Assembly: GCF_000519325.1 (NCBI RefSeq)
Contig: NZ_KI912613.1
Coordinates: 1,651,252 to 1,715,251 of the forward strand
Direction: 5' to 3'
Length of the DNA stretch: 64,000 nt
Source: Patulibacter minatonensis DSM 18081
Lineage (GTDB): Bacteria > Actinomycetota > Thermoleophilia > Solirubrobacterales > Solirubrobacteraceae
Shown here: piece by piece, positions 25,501 through 33,716 of the stretch
Layout: each line of letters starts with the position of its first letter
How positions within the stretch are numbered: position 1 is the first letter of the stretch
Position numbers and translations under genes: made by a program
Notes under the pieces: generated by a model
What the model was told of the DNA's origin: nothing
The model's input: the letters and a program-made list of their open reading frames with translations, nothing else
Database searches by the model: none

Positions 25501-27090
25501 TCAGTCCCCGGAGCCGACCGGCGTCGGGCGACGATCGACCGAGGAGCCCGGGTAGTCCGAATGGCCCTTCGGGTCGTTCGGCAGCCCGCGGATCGCCGCG
25601 GCCAGCGCGGGGGAGTCGAACGCCGGCTCCTCGCCGCCGAGCCAGCGGTCGATGTTCGGGTGGTGCGGCTTCGCGCGCGCCAGGACGAACAGGTAGACGG
25701 CGACGAACGCCCCGCCGACGGCCAGGCCGAGGCAGATCCAGATCGCCGTCCGCGTGCCCGTCGCCGGATCCCCGCCGGTCGTCAGGGCGACGTGCGCGAG
25801 GATCGGCGCGACGCTGAACGCCGCGACCGCGCGCAGCAGCTCGATCAGGGCGAAGATCTGCGGCACGTTGTTCGACGGCAGGGAGAAGCCGGCGATGAAC
25901 AGCGCGGGGGCGACCGAGGCGCCGACGCCGAAGCCGAGGAGCCCGGAGCCGACCCACACGAGGCCCTCGCCGCCGTTGGAGACGCCGGTGAGGATCGCGG
26001 CGGCGCCGGCGACGCAGACGAGGCCGGAGAGCGCGATCACCTTCGTCCACTTCGTGTGGAAGAGGACGCCGAAGAGGCCGGCGGCGACGACGGCGCCCAC
26101 GAACTGCGGCCAGAACAGCGTGCCGACGTGCCCGGGGTCGGTGCCCTTCGCGAGCAGCGCGCTCTGCGTCAGCTCGATCACCGCGACCGACGACGCGCCG
26201 GCCGTGATCGCGACGATGATGCCGACCACCGGGAACGTGCTCGACAGCTCGCGCACCGGCATCAGGGGGCGTTTCGCGTGGTACTGCTGGAGCACCAGGA
26301 GGACGATCAGCGAGATGCCGAGGATCAGCGGCAGCAGGACCCAGGTGCTGACGAACGCGTGCGACGTCAGCTCGGCCGAGCCGAAGAACGTCGCGCCGCA
26401 TCCGGCCGCGGCGAGCAGCAGCGCACCGGGCGCCCACGGCGCCTGTGGGTTGGCGGGGTCCTGGTCGTGGAAGGTCAGCAGGGTCAGCAGGAACGCGCCG
26501 AGCCCGAAGCCCGCGACGATCCAGAACAGCGGGCGCCACGCGTGCTCGCCCGCGCCGGCGACGGTGCCGCCGATCACCGGGCCGAGGGCCACGGCGCCGA
26601 AGATCCCCATGTTCATGACCATCGCCGTCGACGTCAGGCGGGCCGGCGGCCAGCCGATCACGAGCGGCGGGACGGCGGCGATCAGCATCAGGCCGGTCGT
26701 CGCGCCCTGCAGGATGCGCCCGAGGACGAACAGCCCGGAGGTCGGGGCCCATGCGGCGAGCACGGACCCGATGACGAACGTCGCCGCGTAGGTGACGAGC
26801 AGCCGGCGGCCGCGGAGATGGACCGTCAGCTGCAGCGCGACGACGGCGCCCACGGCGTAGGCGGCGTTGCTCATCCCGTTGGTCAGGGACATCGCCTGCT
26901 CGCCGAGCCCGACGTCGCGGCCGATCGAGGCGCCGACGGCGCCGACGGTCGTCGAGAGCACGAGGTACGGCACGAGGGCCAGGACGACGAGGATGGCGGC
27001 CGACCAGTAGCTGTCGGCGAGGAAGCCCCGGACCTGCCAGCCGGTGGAGTGGTGGCGGTCGGGTGGGGAGGGCATCGTGGCGGTGCTCAT
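25501..27090 (-). CDS. MFS transporter, 14-TM type
   Basis: A 529-residue polytopic membrane protein with about 14 helices. Seen: GSVLAAWAPTSGLFVLGRIL and LQGATTGLMLIAAVPPLVIG in the first half, and a GPVIGGTVAGAG motif C-like stretch typical of exporters (DHA2-like). The motif-A loop is shortened (HLRGRRLLVTYAA). The C-terminal tail is hydrophilic with PNIDRWLGGEEPAFDS. It overlaps the 3' end of the upstream small membrane protein gene by four bases (ATGA), so they form an operon and may work together. Substrate unknown. Confidence 0.85.
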   Translation of the reverse strand: MSTATMPSPPDRHHSTGWQVRGFLADSYWSAAILVVLALVPYLVLSTTVGAVGASIGRDVGLGEQAMSLTNGMSNAAYAVGAVVALQLTVHLRGRRLLVTYAATFVIGSVLAAWAPTSGLFVLGRILQGATTGLMLIAAVPPLVIGWPPARLTSTAMVMNMGIFGAVALGPVIGGTVAGAGEHAWRPLFWIVAGFGLGAFLLTLLTFHDQDPANPQAPWAPGALLLAAAGCGATFFGSAELTSHAFVSTWVLLPLILGISLIVLLVLQQYHAKRPLMPVRELSSTFPVVGIIVAITAGASSVAVIELTQSALLAKGTDPGHVGTLFWPQFVGAVVAAGLFGVLFHTKWTKVIALSGLVCVAGAAAILTGVSNGGEGLVWVGSGLLGFGVGASVAPALFIAGFSLPSNNVPQIFALIELLRAVAAFSVAPILAHVALTTGGDPATGTRTAIWICLGLAVGGAFVAVYLFVLARAKPHHPNIDRWLGGEEPAFDSPALAAAIRGLPNDPKGHSDYPGSSVDRRPTPVGSGD

Positions 27091-27524
27091 GCGGCGACTC
27101 CCGGGTTCGGCACGGCCGAGCGGGCGCCCGTGCCGTTGCGGTGCTGGTCGGCGCGGGGGTCCGCGGCGGCGATGAGGGCGGCGAGCCGCGCTTCGCGGTC
27201 GCGCTCGTGGAGGATCAGGCCGAGGGCGGCGAGGACGACGAAGGCCCCGCCGGACCCGAACGAGAGCCAGCGCAGCGTCTCGCCGTCGAACACGCGGGAC
27301 TCGACGACGGTCCAGGCGCCGACGACGGCGGTGAGGGCGTCGAGGCGGCGCTGGGCGGACCCGCGGGTCAGACCGGGGAACCCGACGGCGGCGATCGCGA
27401 AGGCGACGGCGCCCGCGCCGAGGGCGATCCACGACGCGTTCGCGAGGCCGAACGTGAGCGCGGCCGTCAGGAGCAGGCCGCCGACGACGGCCAGGAGGAG
27501 GTTCGTGGTGAAACGTGCGTGCAT
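27087..27524 (-). CDS. Small four-helix membrane protein
   Basis: A 145-residue protein with four hydrophobic segments (LLLAVVGGLLLTAALTFGLA, WIALGAGAVAFAIAAVGFPG, LDALTAVVGAWTVVESRV, GAFVVLAALGLILHE) and a basic cytoplasmic tail. The arrangement resembles SPW-repeat or other small actinobacterial membrane proteins, but I cannot assign it. It is the first gene of an operon with the MFS transporter (ATGA overlap), suggesting an accessory or stability partner. A GGAGACC Shine-Dalgarno-like sequence precedes the ATG. Confidence 0.75.
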   Translation of the reverse strand: MHARFTTNLLLAVVGGLLLTAALTFGLANASWIALGAGAVAFAIAAVGFPGLTRGSAQRRLDALTAVVGAWTVVESRVFDGETLRWLSFGSGGAFVVLAALGLILHERDREARLAALIAAADPRADQHRNGTGARSAVPNPGVAA

Positions 27525-27853
27525 GCAGGTCTCCGGTCGGGGTCGTTCACGCGGGGGCGACGGGGGAGGAGGAGCGGAGGAGCGACCTCCGATTACTGGT
27601 TGTACCCCACATGCACCCTGGGCACGCGTGAGACGGCGCTCACGACGGGTCGTCCGGCGGCGTCCGCGTCGGGGAAGGTGGCGCGCAGGAGCGAAGTTGG
27701 CGTCACGGCGGCCGCGTGCGGTGTCCGCGTCGACGTTCGGGCCCGCGGCGACGGGTGCCGCGCGGCGGAGGCCGTCTGGACGCCTGGCGACGGTCGGTCT
27801 CGGCGGACGGTCGAGGCGTGGTGCGAATCCCCCGCGCGTCCGGGCGGTCGACG
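27525..27853. promoter_or_regulatory. Divergent intergenic region with inverted repeat
   Basis: This 329-base gap separates the divergent MFS operon and PAS-GGDEF gene. It contains GGTACAAC on the minus strand (27599-27606) as a possible -10 region and the inverted repeat CGTGAG-N6-CTCACG at 27627-27644. I see no convincing gene in it. Confidence 0.4.
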
Positions 27854-29146
27854 ATGATGTCGGTCCGCCCGATGTCCGCCGCCGACTCCCCGATCGGACC
27901 CCTTCCCGGATCGACCGCCGACGACGTCATCGCGTCGACGCTCCTCCTGATCCCCGATGCGGCGCTGTGGATCGCCGCCGACGGTCGGGTTCGCGCGGCC
28001 AACGCGCGCGCCGCGGCGATGTTCCGCGGCGACGTCGTCGGGACCGCCTACGCGGAGCTCGTCGGGCCGGCGGGTGGCGACGGTGGCGACGGTGGCGCGG
28101 GTCACGTGGACGGCACCGGTCACGGCACGCCGGGGCGGACGGCCGGCGGCGGAGCGCGGGACGGCGCGACGCCCGGGGGCGAGATCGCGGGACGTGGCGT
28201 CGGGGTCCGGCTCGACGGCATCCCGTTCGCGGTCGACGCCCGCATCGGCGACGCACCGGGCGGGGCGCTCTGCACGTTGCGCGAACCACCGCCCGACACC
28301 GTCCTCCGGTTGGCGGAGCAGCACTTCGACGTGGCGTTCGACTCCGCCCCGATCGGCATGGCGCTGTTCAACCCGGACGGCGAGTACATCCGGGCCAACG
28401 CGGCGCTCGGCGCGCTGCTCGGCGAGGAGCCGGGCGCGCTCCTCGGCCGTCGCGACCAGGAGTTCACGCACCCCGACGACCGCGCCGCCGACGTCGCCGC
28501 CGCGTGGGAGATCCTGCGCGGCGAGCGCAGCACCCACCAGTGCGAGAAGCGCTTCGTCCGTGGCGACGGGACCGTCGTCTGGGTGATCGCGAACATGGCG
28601 TTCCTCCGCGACGAGCTGGGCCGGCCGATCAGCTGGGTCGGGCAGTTCCAGGACATCACGGAGCGCCACCGCGCGGCGGAGGACCTGCAGGAGATGGCGG
28701 ACCGCGATCCGCTCACCGGGCTCCTGAACCGCCGGGCGTTCGACCGCGAGCTGCACCGGCACCTCGGCGCCGACCCCGACGGCGTCAGCGGCCTGCTGGT
28801 CCTCGACCTCGACGGGTTCAAGGCGATCAACGACGCGCACGGTCACCGCGCCGGCGACGACGTCCTCGTCCGGTGCGCGGAGGGCCTGCGCGAGGCCACG
28901 CGGTCGGGCGACCTCGTCGCGCGACTGGGCGGCGACGAGTTCTCGATCTTCGTGCCGGGCGTCGACGGCCCGGGGCTCGCGGCGCTCTGCTCGCGGGTCG
29001 AGGACGCGGTTCGGCAGGCGTCCGGTGCGCTCGCCGTGACCGCGTCGATCGGCGCCGCGAGCACGTCGGAGGTCGGGGCCTGCGCGGACTCCCTCCTGGC
29101 CGAGGCGGACCGCCGGATGTACGCGGTCAAGGCGTCGGGGCGCTGA
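27854..29146 (+). CDS. PAS-GGDEF diguanylate cyclase
   Basis: About 430 residues, no membrane segment, so a soluble c-di-GMP synthase. The N-terminal PAS-like domain (STLLLIPDAALWIAADGRVR) is interrupted by a Gly/Asp-rich linker with a tandem GGTGGCGAC DNA repeat. A second, complete PAS domain follows (FDSAPIGMALFNPDGEYIRA to WVGQFQDITERHRAAE). The cyclase domain has DRDPLTGLLNRRAF, an intact GGDEF motif (residues 359-363) and an RSGD inhibitory I-site (350-353), so it should be active and feedback-inhibited. No EAL domain. ATG 27854 or 27857 could start. Confidence 0.92.
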   Translation: MMSVRPMSAADSPIGPLPGSTADDVIASTLLLIPDAALWIAADGRVRAANARAAAMFRGDVVGTAYAELVGPAGGDGGDGGAGHVDGTGHGTPGRTAGGGARDGATPGGEIAGRGVGVRLDGIPFAVDARIGDAPGGALCTLREPPPDTVLRLAEQHFDVAFDSAPIGMALFNPDGEYIRANAALGALLGEEPGALLGRRDQEFTHPDDRAADVAAAWEILRGERSTHQCEKRFVRGDGTVVWVIANMAFLRDELGRPISWVGQFQDITERHRAAEDLQEMADRDPLTGLLNRRAFDRELHRHLGADPDGVSGLLVLDLDGFKAINDAHGHRAGDDVLVRCAEGLREATRSGDLVARLGGDEFSIFVPGVDGPGLAALCSRVEDAVRQASGALAVTASIGAASTSEVGACADSLLAEADRRMYAVKASGR

Positions 29147-29250
29147 GGGCGCGCGTCGATGGACGGTGCACACGCGCGACCTGGACGGACGGCCGATGTC
29201 GTCCCGGGGTACCGACGCAAGCGCACGTTCGGGCGGGTACAACATCGCGC

Positions 29251-30537
29251 ATGTCGCGTGTGACACCACCGTCCCGTCAAACCCTCCGTCGCCGGGTCGG
29301 GTCCGTCGCGGTCGCCGGATGCGCGGCGGCCGTGATCGTGCCGCTCGGCATCTCGTCGGCCGCCGAGCCGGCCGGATCCGCCGCCCCGCCGGCGTCCGCG
29401 TCCGTCGTCGACCAGTCGCTCCTGCGCGGCAAGTCCGGTCGCTGTGCCAAGTCCTACTCGAGCGGCCGCAACCTCCAGGCGAAGCAGCGCATGATCGCCC
29501 GCACCCCCACCGGTGGGGTCCCGGACGGTGTCGCCTCGGAGCCCGTGTTCTCCCGCGACAGCCGCCGCAACAAGTTCGTCGCGTACACGTCGACGACCAC
29601 GAGCACCGCCGGCATCGTCACCCCCGGCAAGCGCAACGTCTACACGGTCGAGCGCACGGGCAAGATGACCCGCTTGGCGAACAACTGGAAGGTCGGGCGG
29701 CAGCACCTGCTCTCTGACGGCCTCGGCGGCGCGCCGGCCAACGGCGACTCGTACTCGCCGTCGATCTCCGGCTTCACCGGCCGCAACGACCGCCCGAGGG
29801 GCCCGCGCCAGGTCGCGTTCCTGTCGAACGCGACGAACCTCGTCGGCGCCGGCAACCCGACCGGCACGAGCGCGTTCGTCACGGGGACGCGCGGCGGCAA
29901 GACGCGCCGCGTCGACGTCCCGGGCGCCGCGCAGAGCGTCGCGATCTCGGGCGACTCGAAGGTCGTCTACGTCGCCACCGATCGCGGGCTCTACCGCGAG
30001 GACGAGGGCAAGGTCAAGCGCCTGGTCCTCGCGCCCGGGATCACGAACGTCACGACGACGCTGAACGGCGTGCAGGCCGCCTACGAGCGGGGCGGCTACA
30101 TCTACGTCGTGAACATCGGCGGCGGCGTCAAGGGCGTCGTCGCGGGCCACGAGCCGCGTGCCGACGGCGGCGTGCCGAACGGCGGCCCGCGTCTGGGCTT
30201 CATCCGCGCGATCGCCTACCAGGCGGGCAACGGGGCCTTCCGCGCCGCGCTCGACGGCAAGAAGCGCAACATCCAGCGGATGGGCACCTCGACCGGCACG
30301 TCGGTGGCGACGAACGTCGGCGGCAACGGCGTCGTCTTCGGCAACAAGGGCTACCTCTGCCTCGAGGTCAGCCTGCTGGACTCCACGCACCGCCGTGGCG
30401 GCTACAACATCCCGCAGGGTGCGTGCCCGGCCGGGCAGGGGAACGTCGCCGACGTGACGGTCTCCAGCCGCTACAACTACACCGCCTTCAGCTGCACCGG
30501 CGGCGGCCTGTTCCTGCACTACGTCGGGCCGAAGTAG
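29251..30537 (+). CDS. Secreted beta-propeller-like protein
   Basis: A 428-residue exported protein: Arg-rich start, hydrophobic segment VGSVAVAGCAAAVIVPLGIS ending in SSAAEPA. The body shows repeated short beta segments with VAFLSNATNLV, FVTGTRGGKTRRV and VAISGDSKVVYVAT, the pattern of WD40/TolB-like propellers that begin with NNKFVAYTS-type strands. Cys residues are few and could form extracytoplasmic disulfides. Related hypothetical proteins are common in Solirubrobacterales. GGTACAAC ends seven bases before the ATG, a possible leaderless promoter. Function unknown. Confidence 0.75.
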   Translation: MSRVTPPSRQTLRRRVGSVAVAGCAAAVIVPLGISSAAEPAGSAAPPASASVVDQSLLRGKSGRCAKSYSSGRNLQAKQRMIARTPTGGVPDGVASEPVFSRDSRRNKFVAYTSTTTSTAGIVTPGKRNVYTVERTGKMTRLANNWKVGRQHLLSDGLGGAPANGDSYSPSISGFTGRNDRPRGPRQVAFLSNATNLVGAGNPTGTSAFVTGTRGGKTRRVDVPGAAQSVAISGDSKVVYVATDRGLYREDEGKVKRLVLAPGITNVTTTLNGVQAAYERGGYIYVVNIGGGVKGVVAGHEPRADGGVPNGGPRLGFIRAIAYQAGNGAFRAALDGKKRNIQRMGTSTGTSVATNVGGNGVVFGNKGYLCLEVSLLDSTHRRGGYNIPQGACPAGQGNVADVTVSSRYNYTAFSCTGGGLFLHYVGPK

Positions 30538-30546
30538 GCGGCGGCT

Positions 30547-30566
30547 CCGGGCCGGCGACGGCCCGG
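30547..30566. terminator. Bidirectional hairpin
   Basis: CCGGGCC-N6-GGCCCGG lies between the convergent propeller and isochorismatase-like genes and could terminate both. Confidence 0.55.
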
Positions 30567-30592
30567 GCCTCGGCCGTCTCCCGCGGCGGACG

Positions 30593-31135
30593 TCAGCCCG
30601 CCAGCACCGCGTCCGCGTCGACCACCGTCGCGTAGGCGCTGCCGAGCGCGCCCAGGAACGCGGCCTGGACGTCGGCGGCGGCGACCTTGCGTCCCGCGTG
30701 CTCGAGCGCGGGGCAGGCGCAGGCATCGGCGACGACCGTGACGTCGTACCCGAGGTCCGCGGCGGTGCGGACGCTCGCGTCGACGCACATGCTGGTCATC
30801 ATCCCGGCGACCACGAGCTCGCGGACGCCGTCGTGCCGCAGCCGGGCGTCGAGGTCGGTGTTCAGGAAGGAGTTCGGCGCCTCCTTCACGACGACCTCCT
30901 CGTCCTCGGTCGGCGCGACCGACGGGTGGATCTCGGCGCCCGGGGTGTCCTTCACGAGGAAGCCGCCGGACGCGTCGCCGGCGTGCCGCACGTGGAAGAC
31001 CGGGTCGCCGGCGTCGCGGAACGCCGCGAGCAGCCGGGCGGCGTTCGCCGCGGCCGCGTCCGGGCCCTCCAGCGGCAGCGCACCGCCCGGGAAGTAGTCC
31101 TGCTGGATGTCGATCAGGAGCAGCGCGCGGGTCAT
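30593..31135 (-). CDS. Isochorismatase-like cysteine hydrolase
   Basis: A 180-residue member of the cysteine hydrolase family that includes nicotinamidases, N-carbamoylsarcosine amidohydrolases and ureidoacrylate hydrolases. The triad is visible: D9 in LLLIDIQQDY, Lys in EVVVKEAPNSF, and Cys in GMMTSMCVDAS. It lacks the metal-binding DxHxxxH of nicotinamidases (HPSVAPTEDE occupies the region), so it is more like the CSHase/YcaC-type branch. The ATG is preceded by TAGGCT at six bases, a leaderless signature. No obvious pathway partner. Confidence 0.88.
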   Translation of the reverse strand: MTRALLLIDIQQDYFPGGALPLEGPDAAAANAARLLAAFRDAGDPVFHVRHAGDASGGFLVKDTPGAEIHPSVAPTEDEEVVVKEAPNSFLNTDLDARLRHDGVRELVVAGMMTSMCVDASVRTAADLGYDVTVVADACACPALEHAGRKVAAADVQAAFLGALGSAYATVVDADAVLAG

Positions 31136-31141
31136 GCGGGC

Positions 31142-31147
31142 AGCCTA
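31142..31147 (-). promoter_or_regulatory. -10-like box for leaderless start at 31135
   Basis: Minus-strand TAGGCT is six bases before ATG 31135. Confidence 0.6.
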
Positions 31148-31224
31148 TGTGGGCGCGCGGGCCGGGCGCTCCCGGCGCCGGGTGCGACCCGGGCGGCGTC
31201 CGCCCCGAACTACGCGGATCGCTA

Positions 31225-31277
31225 AATGTGTAAATACGGATCAAATATTTGCACATTGAGACGTCCGGCGCTATGGT
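31225..31277 (+). promoter_or_regulatory. AT-rich promoter with overlapping operator
   Basis: A sharply AT-rich island. AATGTGTAAATA (31225-31236) and TATTTGCACATT (31246-31257) form an inverted repeat with one mismatch. TTGCAC (31249-31254), a 17-base spacer and TATGGT (31272-31277) resemble a sigma-70 promoter, so the repeat covers the -35 region. No long gene follows for about 900 bases. Confidence 0.6.
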
Positions 31278-31284
31278 TCTCGCC

Positions 31285-31380
31285 GTGGTCCGCTCCCCCG
31301 ACACCCGACCGACGTGTGCGCTGCGGTGGCCGACGTGCGGTGGAGCGGGCCACGCTCCTCGATGTCGGTGCGCCGCGTAG
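31285..31380 (+). CDS. Possible 31-residue Cys-rich peptide
   Basis: A GTG seven bases after the TATGGT box opens a 31-codon frame containing four Cys (residues 11, 18, 26, 28) and several Arg/Pro. The position relative to the promoter fits a leaderless start. Nothing else supports translation; the transcript could instead be a leader or non-coding RNA. The next 260 bases to 31641 hold no gene I can defend. Confidence 0.25.
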   Translation: MVRSPDTRPTCALRWPTCGGAGHAPRCRCAA

Positions 31381-31641
31381 GAGTCGGCCGCAGGGCCGGG
31401 GGATCGAGCGCGGCGTGTCGTGAGGGGCGCGCCGCCGTCTGCACCCCGACCTCCTCGGCCCCCGGCCGTCCTCCTTCACCCCGCGTGCTCCACGGTGCCG
31501 GACGCCGAGGTCACCGCCCACCGAGACCGCCCCGACGGGTACTCCGCCGCGGCGGTGGCGGGCGGCCCACGGCGACCGCGCCGGGGGCCCGCACGCCCGG
31601 CGTCCGCCGGGCCGCACCCACGCCCACAGGAGACGAACGAC

Positions 31642-31692
31642 ATGCACACCGCAGTGCCGCCCACCGACCACCGATTCCCCGCCGACCGATGA
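31642..31692 (+). CDS. Possible 16-residue leader peptide
   Basis: An AGGAG Shine-Dalgarno sequence (31628-31632) precedes ATG 31642. The 16-codon frame ends in a TGA that overlaps the next ATG (ATGA), a layout suggesting translational coupling to the 84-residue frame downstream. No sequence family. Confidence 0.3.
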   Translation: MHTAVPPTDHRFPADR

Positions 31693-31943
31693 GCCAGGGC
31701 CGCCGTCCCCGCGGAGCGTGGCTCGGCGGGGTCCGCGACGGCGACGACCTCGTCGCCGGCCGCCCCCTCCGTGACCGGCCGGACCGGACGACCGGCCGGT
31801 ACTTCGACGACGACGAGCCGGCGGAGTCCGTCGTCCGGGCCTCGCGCTCACGCCGCGAGGGCTGGAACCGCCACGTGCCCTCCGGCCCCGCGGTCCGCGC
31901 CACCCCGCGCGGGCGGGCCCGCAGGGCCAGAGCCGCCGACTGA
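31689..31943 (+). CDS. Hypothetical basic protein, 84 residues
   Basis: A small Arg/Asp-rich frame starting MSQGRRPRGAWLGGVRDGDD and ending in an Arg/Ala tail. It has no hydrophobic segment and no family I recognise. Its start overlaps a 16-codon frame with a good Shine-Dalgarno sequence. Support is context and codon bias only; the 248 bases after it contain no further gene. Confidence 0.4.
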   Translation: MSQGRRPRGAWLGGVRDGDDLVAGRPLRDRPDRTTGRYFDDDEPAESVVRASRSRREGWNRHVPSGPAVRATPRGRARRARAAD

Positions 31944-32191
31944 CCGCCTGCGGCGCGAGCGCCGCGACCGAGCGTCCCGGCCCGTCGTCCCCCGGACGGG
32001 ACGGGACGCTCGTGCGGACCACGGCGACCGCACGGGTCCGAGCCCCACCGGTCGCCGTGGGTGCACGTCCCGGCGCCGCCACGGAGCCGGAGGTGGGCGA
32101 CGACGCCCCGTCACGCGTCGATGGCGGGAGCAGGTGGTCCGATGGCCTCCCTCGCGGGTTAGGGGTCGTGTCGTCCCGACCAGGAGCTCCC

Positions 32192-33460
32192 GTGCACCCA
32201 GACCAACGTCCGAGGACCCGCCGTCGGAGGACGGTCGTCCTGTCGCTCGCCATCGCGCCGGTCGTCGCCGCGTCGGCGGTCGGCGAGGCCTCCGCAGCGT
32301 CGCTGTCGAGCTGGTCGGCGTCGCCGGCGACGTTCTTCCAGGACTCCTTCGAGGCGTCCACGACGACCGTGGCGAACGGCCGCGTGTGGCAGGTCTCGTT
32401 CGACCGGCTGACGAAGCCGGTGCTGCGCTCGCGGCGCCTGGCGGACGGCCGGGCCGCGGCGGTGCCGGTGCGGATCCCGCGCCCTGCCGGCGGCGAGCTG
32501 GTCTCGGCCGGCGACTCCCTGCTCGAGGACGAGGCGGACGGGCGGGACACGACCCTGTTCGTGGCCGGCCGTCGGGGCTTCGTGGCCGGCGACTGGTGCA
32601 CCGCCCAGAACGACGACGGCGACTGCGAGGCCTCGCGCGGGTTCGAGGTCCAGTTCGACGTCCGGACCGGGAAGGTCCTGCGGTCGTCCCGGCCACGCAG
32701 GTCCCCGGTCCTCGTCGGGGGGACCCGCGTCTCGTACCTCGAGGTCCCGAAGGCCGGATCGATGCTGCTCCGCGACGCCGTCACGCGGCGCGTGGTGCGC
32801 CGCCTCCCGCGGCAGGCACGGGAGGTCCAGGGCGCGGGGCCGTTCGTCTCCTGGAAGGACCCCGACGCCTACGAGCGCGAGAACGGGCGGCGGGGCGAGG
32901 TCGACATCGGGCCCGGTTGGAGCGCGATCCACGTCCGCAGGCGGGCCACCGGGCGCGTCGTCTACGACCTGCGCGAGAGCACCGTCATGAACGCGATCCA
33001 GCGCCGCGGCGCGGGCGGTCAGGACGCGGACCTGCGGCCCGACGGGTCGCTCCGGCTCGCGATCGACCTGGACTTCGAGCGTCCGTTCCGCCCGGTCGTC
33101 GTCGACGGGCGGGGTCGCGTCCTGCGGGTCTCGGAACGGCCGATGCGGAAGCCCGGGCAGTTCTGGTCGGAGATCCGAGGCGGTCGCGTGTCGCTCCAGG
33201 TCTCGACGAACTTCGGGACGTGCGGGCCCGAGGCGGGCTGGCTCACCGACGTCGGTGGTCATCACGGGACGATCTTCCGGGACCTGCCCCACAGCGGCGG
33301 CTACGTGATCTCCTCCGCACCGGAGCTCCTGACGCCCACGACGATGGCCTGGGGCGAGCGGCCGACCGACCCGGAGATCCCCCGGGCGCGCTCCCGCGTC
33401 CGCGTCGGCCGCGACCTCCGTACGCTGCCGTTGACCACGAAGGACCGCCCGCGCTGCTGA
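32192..33460 (+). CDS. Secreted hypothetical protein, 422 residues
   Basis: Starts at GTG 32192 behind a CAGGAG Shine-Dalgarno sequence, followed by an Arg-rich n-region and hydrophobic signal peptide (TVVLSLAIAPVVAASAVGEA). The mature protein is beta-rich with repeated VRxVRRLP and GRVWQVSFDR strands, reminiscent of propeller-type surface proteins; paired Cys (GDWCTAQNDDGDCEA and FGTCGPEAG) may form disulfides. I do not recognise a family. It resembles in style the other secreted propeller protein in this window but without clear similarity. Confidence 0.75.
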   Translation: MHPDQRPRTRRRRTVVLSLAIAPVVAASAVGEASAASLSSWSASPATFFQDSFEASTTTVANGRVWQVSFDRLTKPVLRSRRLADGRAAAVPVRIPRPAGGELVSAGDSLLEDEADGRDTTLFVAGRRGFVAGDWCTAQNDDGDCEASRGFEVQFDVRTGKVLRSSRPRRSPVLVGGTRVSYLEVPKAGSMLLRDAVTRRVVRRLPRQAREVQGAGPFVSWKDPDAYERENGRRGEVDIGPGWSAIHVRRRATGRVVYDLRESTVMNAIQRRGAGGQDADLRPDGSLRLAIDLDFERPFRPVVVDGRGRVLRVSERPMRKPGQFWSEIRGGRVSLQVSTNFGTCGPEAGWLTDVGGHHGTIFRDLPHSGGYVISSAPELLTPTTMAWGERPTDPEIPRARSRVRVGRDLRTLPLTTKDRPRC

Positions 33461-33530
33461 CGGGCCCGTGACGTCGGGGCGGTGTCCCGCTCGTCGCGGC
33501 CGACCGTCACGCCCGGCTCGGCGCCGGCGG

Positions 33531-33716
33531 CAGAAGGCGCTCTGCGCCGCCACCGGGTGGACGCAGAGCCGGATGTCGAACCACGGGGGGCGCATGGAGC
33601 GCCGCGAGCTCGTCGTGCGCGACGTGGACCTCGAGACCGGCGACCTGCGCATCCGCGTCACGGACGAGGGGCACCGGCTGCTCTCGCTGGCCGTCGGACG
33701 ACGCGCCCGCGTCCGC
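33531..33716 (+). pseudogene. Remnant of a MarR-family regulator
   Basis: The frame reads KALCAATGWTQSRMSNHGGR, then MERRELVVRD and VTDEGHRLL: the recognition helix, wing and following helix of a MarR protein. It matches the intact MarR at 41778-42215 (WTQSRTSNHLSRMERRGLVV) very closely, but has no N-terminal dimerisation helix, no start, and runs straight into antisense metQ without the C-terminal helices. It is therefore a decayed fragment in the 256 bases between the secreted protein and metQ. Confidence 0.75.

Noticed and set aside
21739-30537. A nearly 9-kb uninterrupted plus-strand reading frame
   Set aside because: Most of it is antisense to well-recognised genes (glycosidase-like, MFS) and low-complexity Arg/Pro/Gly; only its last 1.3 kb (29251-30537) is a real gene. 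High G+C removes stop codons in shadow frames.
31226-31423. A 65-codon frame starting inside the AT-rich inverted repeat
   Set aside because: Its start lies within the operator/promoter, upstream of the predicted transcription start, and the product is Arg-rich without features.
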